Shown here piece after piece: positions 62,741-64,000 of a stretch of DNA of 64,000 bases. Numbering within the stretch: position 1 is the first letter of the stretch; each line of letters begins with the position of its first letter. Made by a program: the position numbers and the translations under genes. A model generated the notes under the pieces. The model saw nothing but the letters and a program-made list of their open reading frames with translations, had not been told where the DNA came from and searched no databases. The DNA comes from Planctomycetaceae bacterium. Lineage in GTDB: Bacteria; Planctomycetota; Planctomycetia; Planctomycetales; Planctomycetaceae. Where the stretch lies: assembly GCA_041398825.1 (NCBI GenBank), contig JAWKTX010000002.1, forward strand, positions 124,001 to 188,000. The letters run 5' to 3'.

Positions 62741-63889
62741 TCAGAACAGAGTCCCGACACTTCCGCTGACGCCAAATCGAATGATCTGCAGTGCTTCCAT
62801 GAACACTGTGCCGGGCGTTTGCTCTACAGAAACAACGTCGCCCGGACCAAGTCGAATATTCGAATCACCGCTTCGCTTCGCCTTGTAAATTGTCAGTTCA
62901 ATGACTGCCGGGTTCGCTCCATTGGCTACCGGACGAATCACATACACTTTGTTGGCTAACTGGTTTGAAATGCCTCCGGCCAGCGCGATGGCGTCCAGGA
63001 CGTGAATATCTTTTCCAACCGGGAAGTCATACTTGCCGGGATTTTTCACGAGGCCAATCACTGAAACCGGATCCGGGTCCCGCTTCTCGACCATGATGAC
63101 GCCGCCGTCGCTCACGAGATAATCGCCACCTCCGTCTTTCGAAGCAGAAATCAGGTTGATGCGATAGGAATTCATCGAACGAGTTGAGGCGACCGGTGTT
63201 TCTGCGCTGGACGAGCTGACTGGCGAATAGGGATTTTGAGGATCCCCGGCAATGGCCGGACGATCGTAACTTGCGGACACAGGGTTTCGAACCTCCACAT
63301 TCTCGCCTGCGTTTTCTGCCAGGCCACCAGCCTCTGCGATCGCCGAAACAACATCGCTCGCCGAGGGGGGAAGTTCGTAAATCCCTGGCTGCTTCACCGC
63401 CCCCAGAACGCGAATGCGATTCTTTCGGGCATGCGAAACGGTGACCGTTACAGAAGGATTCTTGTAGAGGTTCTTCTTGATGGCTTCCATTCGAATCAGA
63501 GATTCGGCTGCCTGCGGTGGGTAACCAGCCAGCTGAATGGTGCCGATCTCCGGAAGGGATGCGTTTCCGTCATCCGCGATCCGGGACGACAGTTTGACCT
63601 GATCTTTTTCTGTGAGCCCCGCTGCAATGGAAACATCCAGCACATCGCCCGGGCCCAGGACTTCGCTGCTTCCATTCGCGCTGGCGAGCCCCGACAGATC
63701 GGCCTCCTGCGGATTCGACTGCGCAGCAAGTCGCAGCGACATCGGGAGCGATTCGGCGAAGAAATGATTGTCCGACCGACAGCCTGTGAGGATGCACAAC
63801 AGGGCGACCGTTATGAAAAACGGAGCCTGCGAATCCTTCGCGTTGCCGCCTGTGCGTCTGTAGTTCATCGAAGATTTCTCATTCGTCAT
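62741..63889 (-). CDS. polysaccharide export outer-membrane lipoprotein (Wza-like, SLBB)
   Basis: About 382 residues. A lipobox (ILTGC, Cys37) follows a hydrophobic signal. The Poly_export region (LGPGDVLDVSIAAG, then DGNASLPEIGTIQLAGYPP) is followed by SLBB-like repeats (VLGAVKQPGIYELPP and VIGLVKNPGKYDFPVGK) and a C-terminal FGVSGSVGTLF tail. The family forms the outer-membrane export channel for capsular or exopolysaccharide. It is the first gene of the EPS operon in this window, 78 bp before the Wzc-like gene. Starts at 63889 or 63868 both give the lipobox in a plausible position. Confidence 0.88.
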   Translation of the reverse strand: MTNEKSSMNYRRTGGNAKDSQAPFFITVALLCILTGCRSDNHFFAESLPMSLRLAAQSNPQEADLSGLASANGSSEVLGPGDVLDVSIAAGLTEKDQVKLSSRIADDGNASLPEIGTIQLAGYPPQAAESLIRMEAIKKNLYKNPSVTVTVSHARKNRIRVLGAVKQPGIYELPPSASDVVSAIAEAGGLAENAGENVEVRNPVSASYDRPAIAGDPQNPYSPVSSSSAETPVASTRSMNSYRINLISASKDGGGDYLVSDGGVIMVEKRDPDPVSVIGLVKNPGKYDFPVGKDIHVLDAIALAGGISNQLANKVYVIRPVANGANPAVIELTIYKAKRSGDSNIRLGPGDVVSVEQTPGTVFMEALQIIRFGVSGSVGTLF

Positions 63890-64000
63890 TTGCAAACCCG
63901 ATCGTCCGAATGGATGAATCGAGCCGCAAAGTGGAGTTCTGAAATCACACACCCGACACAATGTCTCTGGTGAGCGACGAAGAGGAGGGAGAGTGAGAGT

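Overview
The window looks like a chromosomal segment of a planctomycete (Planctomycetota, probably Planctomycetales). The evidence is the gene content: a DUF1559 pseudopilin-like protein, a surface protein with an LEPR-XLL N-terminus, PEP-CTERM proteins beside an exosortase, two ECF sigma factor / Ser-Thr kinase pairs, a methanofuran/H4MPT-type C1 protein, and many secreted proteins without known domains. Base composition looks uniform and moderately GC-rich. I see no rRNA, tRNA, CRISPR array, transposase or phage gene.

Layout. Bases 1-8785 hold a plus-strand housekeeping run: a cut-off M28 peptidase, glutamine synthetase, tRNA-dihydrouridine synthase, a GT-C-like membrane protein, an MfnF-like C1 protein, YacG and a DUF2306 membrane protein. 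Bases 8789-10916 (minus) encode a CtpA-type protease and a DUF1559 protein. Bases 11154-20355 carry a class IV aminotransferase, a HTH-receiver regulator, SMC, and a FlgI-like lipoprotein with HEAT repeats. Bases 21126-29424 carry a Flp-like pilin, a large orphan protein, a Gfo/Idh/MocA oxidoreductase, and a TPR Ser/Thr kinase behind its ECF sigma factor. Bases 29692-39753 form a surface and sorting island: a PEP-CTERM protein, a giant LEPR-XLL/RTX protein, a second PEP-CTERM protein, and the divergent operon exosortase - EpsI-like - TPR. Bases 39910-47257 hold an ABM protein, a RimK-RCK_C fusion divergent from a RimB-like retropepsin, an SDR, an ankyrin-like secreted protein, YidD, a rhomboid protease and a methyltransferase. 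Bases 47254-54089 hold a sigma-54 activator, a GNAT and several secreted orphans. Bases 54401-57200 encode the second sigma/kinase pair, whose kinase ends in CBM-like domains. Bases 57348-63889 (minus) are an exopolysaccharide operon: Wza-like export protein, Wzc-like co-polymerase/BY-kinase with a Tyr-Gly tail, and an O-antigen-ligase/polymerase with a TPR-like tail.

The most unusual items are as follows. (1) A 95-96 bp imperfect palindrome occurs three times, each in the same orientation and ending 0-5 bp after the stop codon of a minus-strand gene, like a dispersed terminator module. (2) The FlgI-like P-ring domain is fused to HEAT repeats and carried on a lipoprotein. (3) Two sigma/kinase pairs occur, one kinase with putative carbohydrate-sensing domains. 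(4) RimK is fused to a potassium-channel-type RCK_C domain and faces its probable antagonist protease. (5) The exosortase operon is divergent from a PEP-CTERM substrate gene. All functions are inferred from the translated sequence and motifs by eye; no database search was run.
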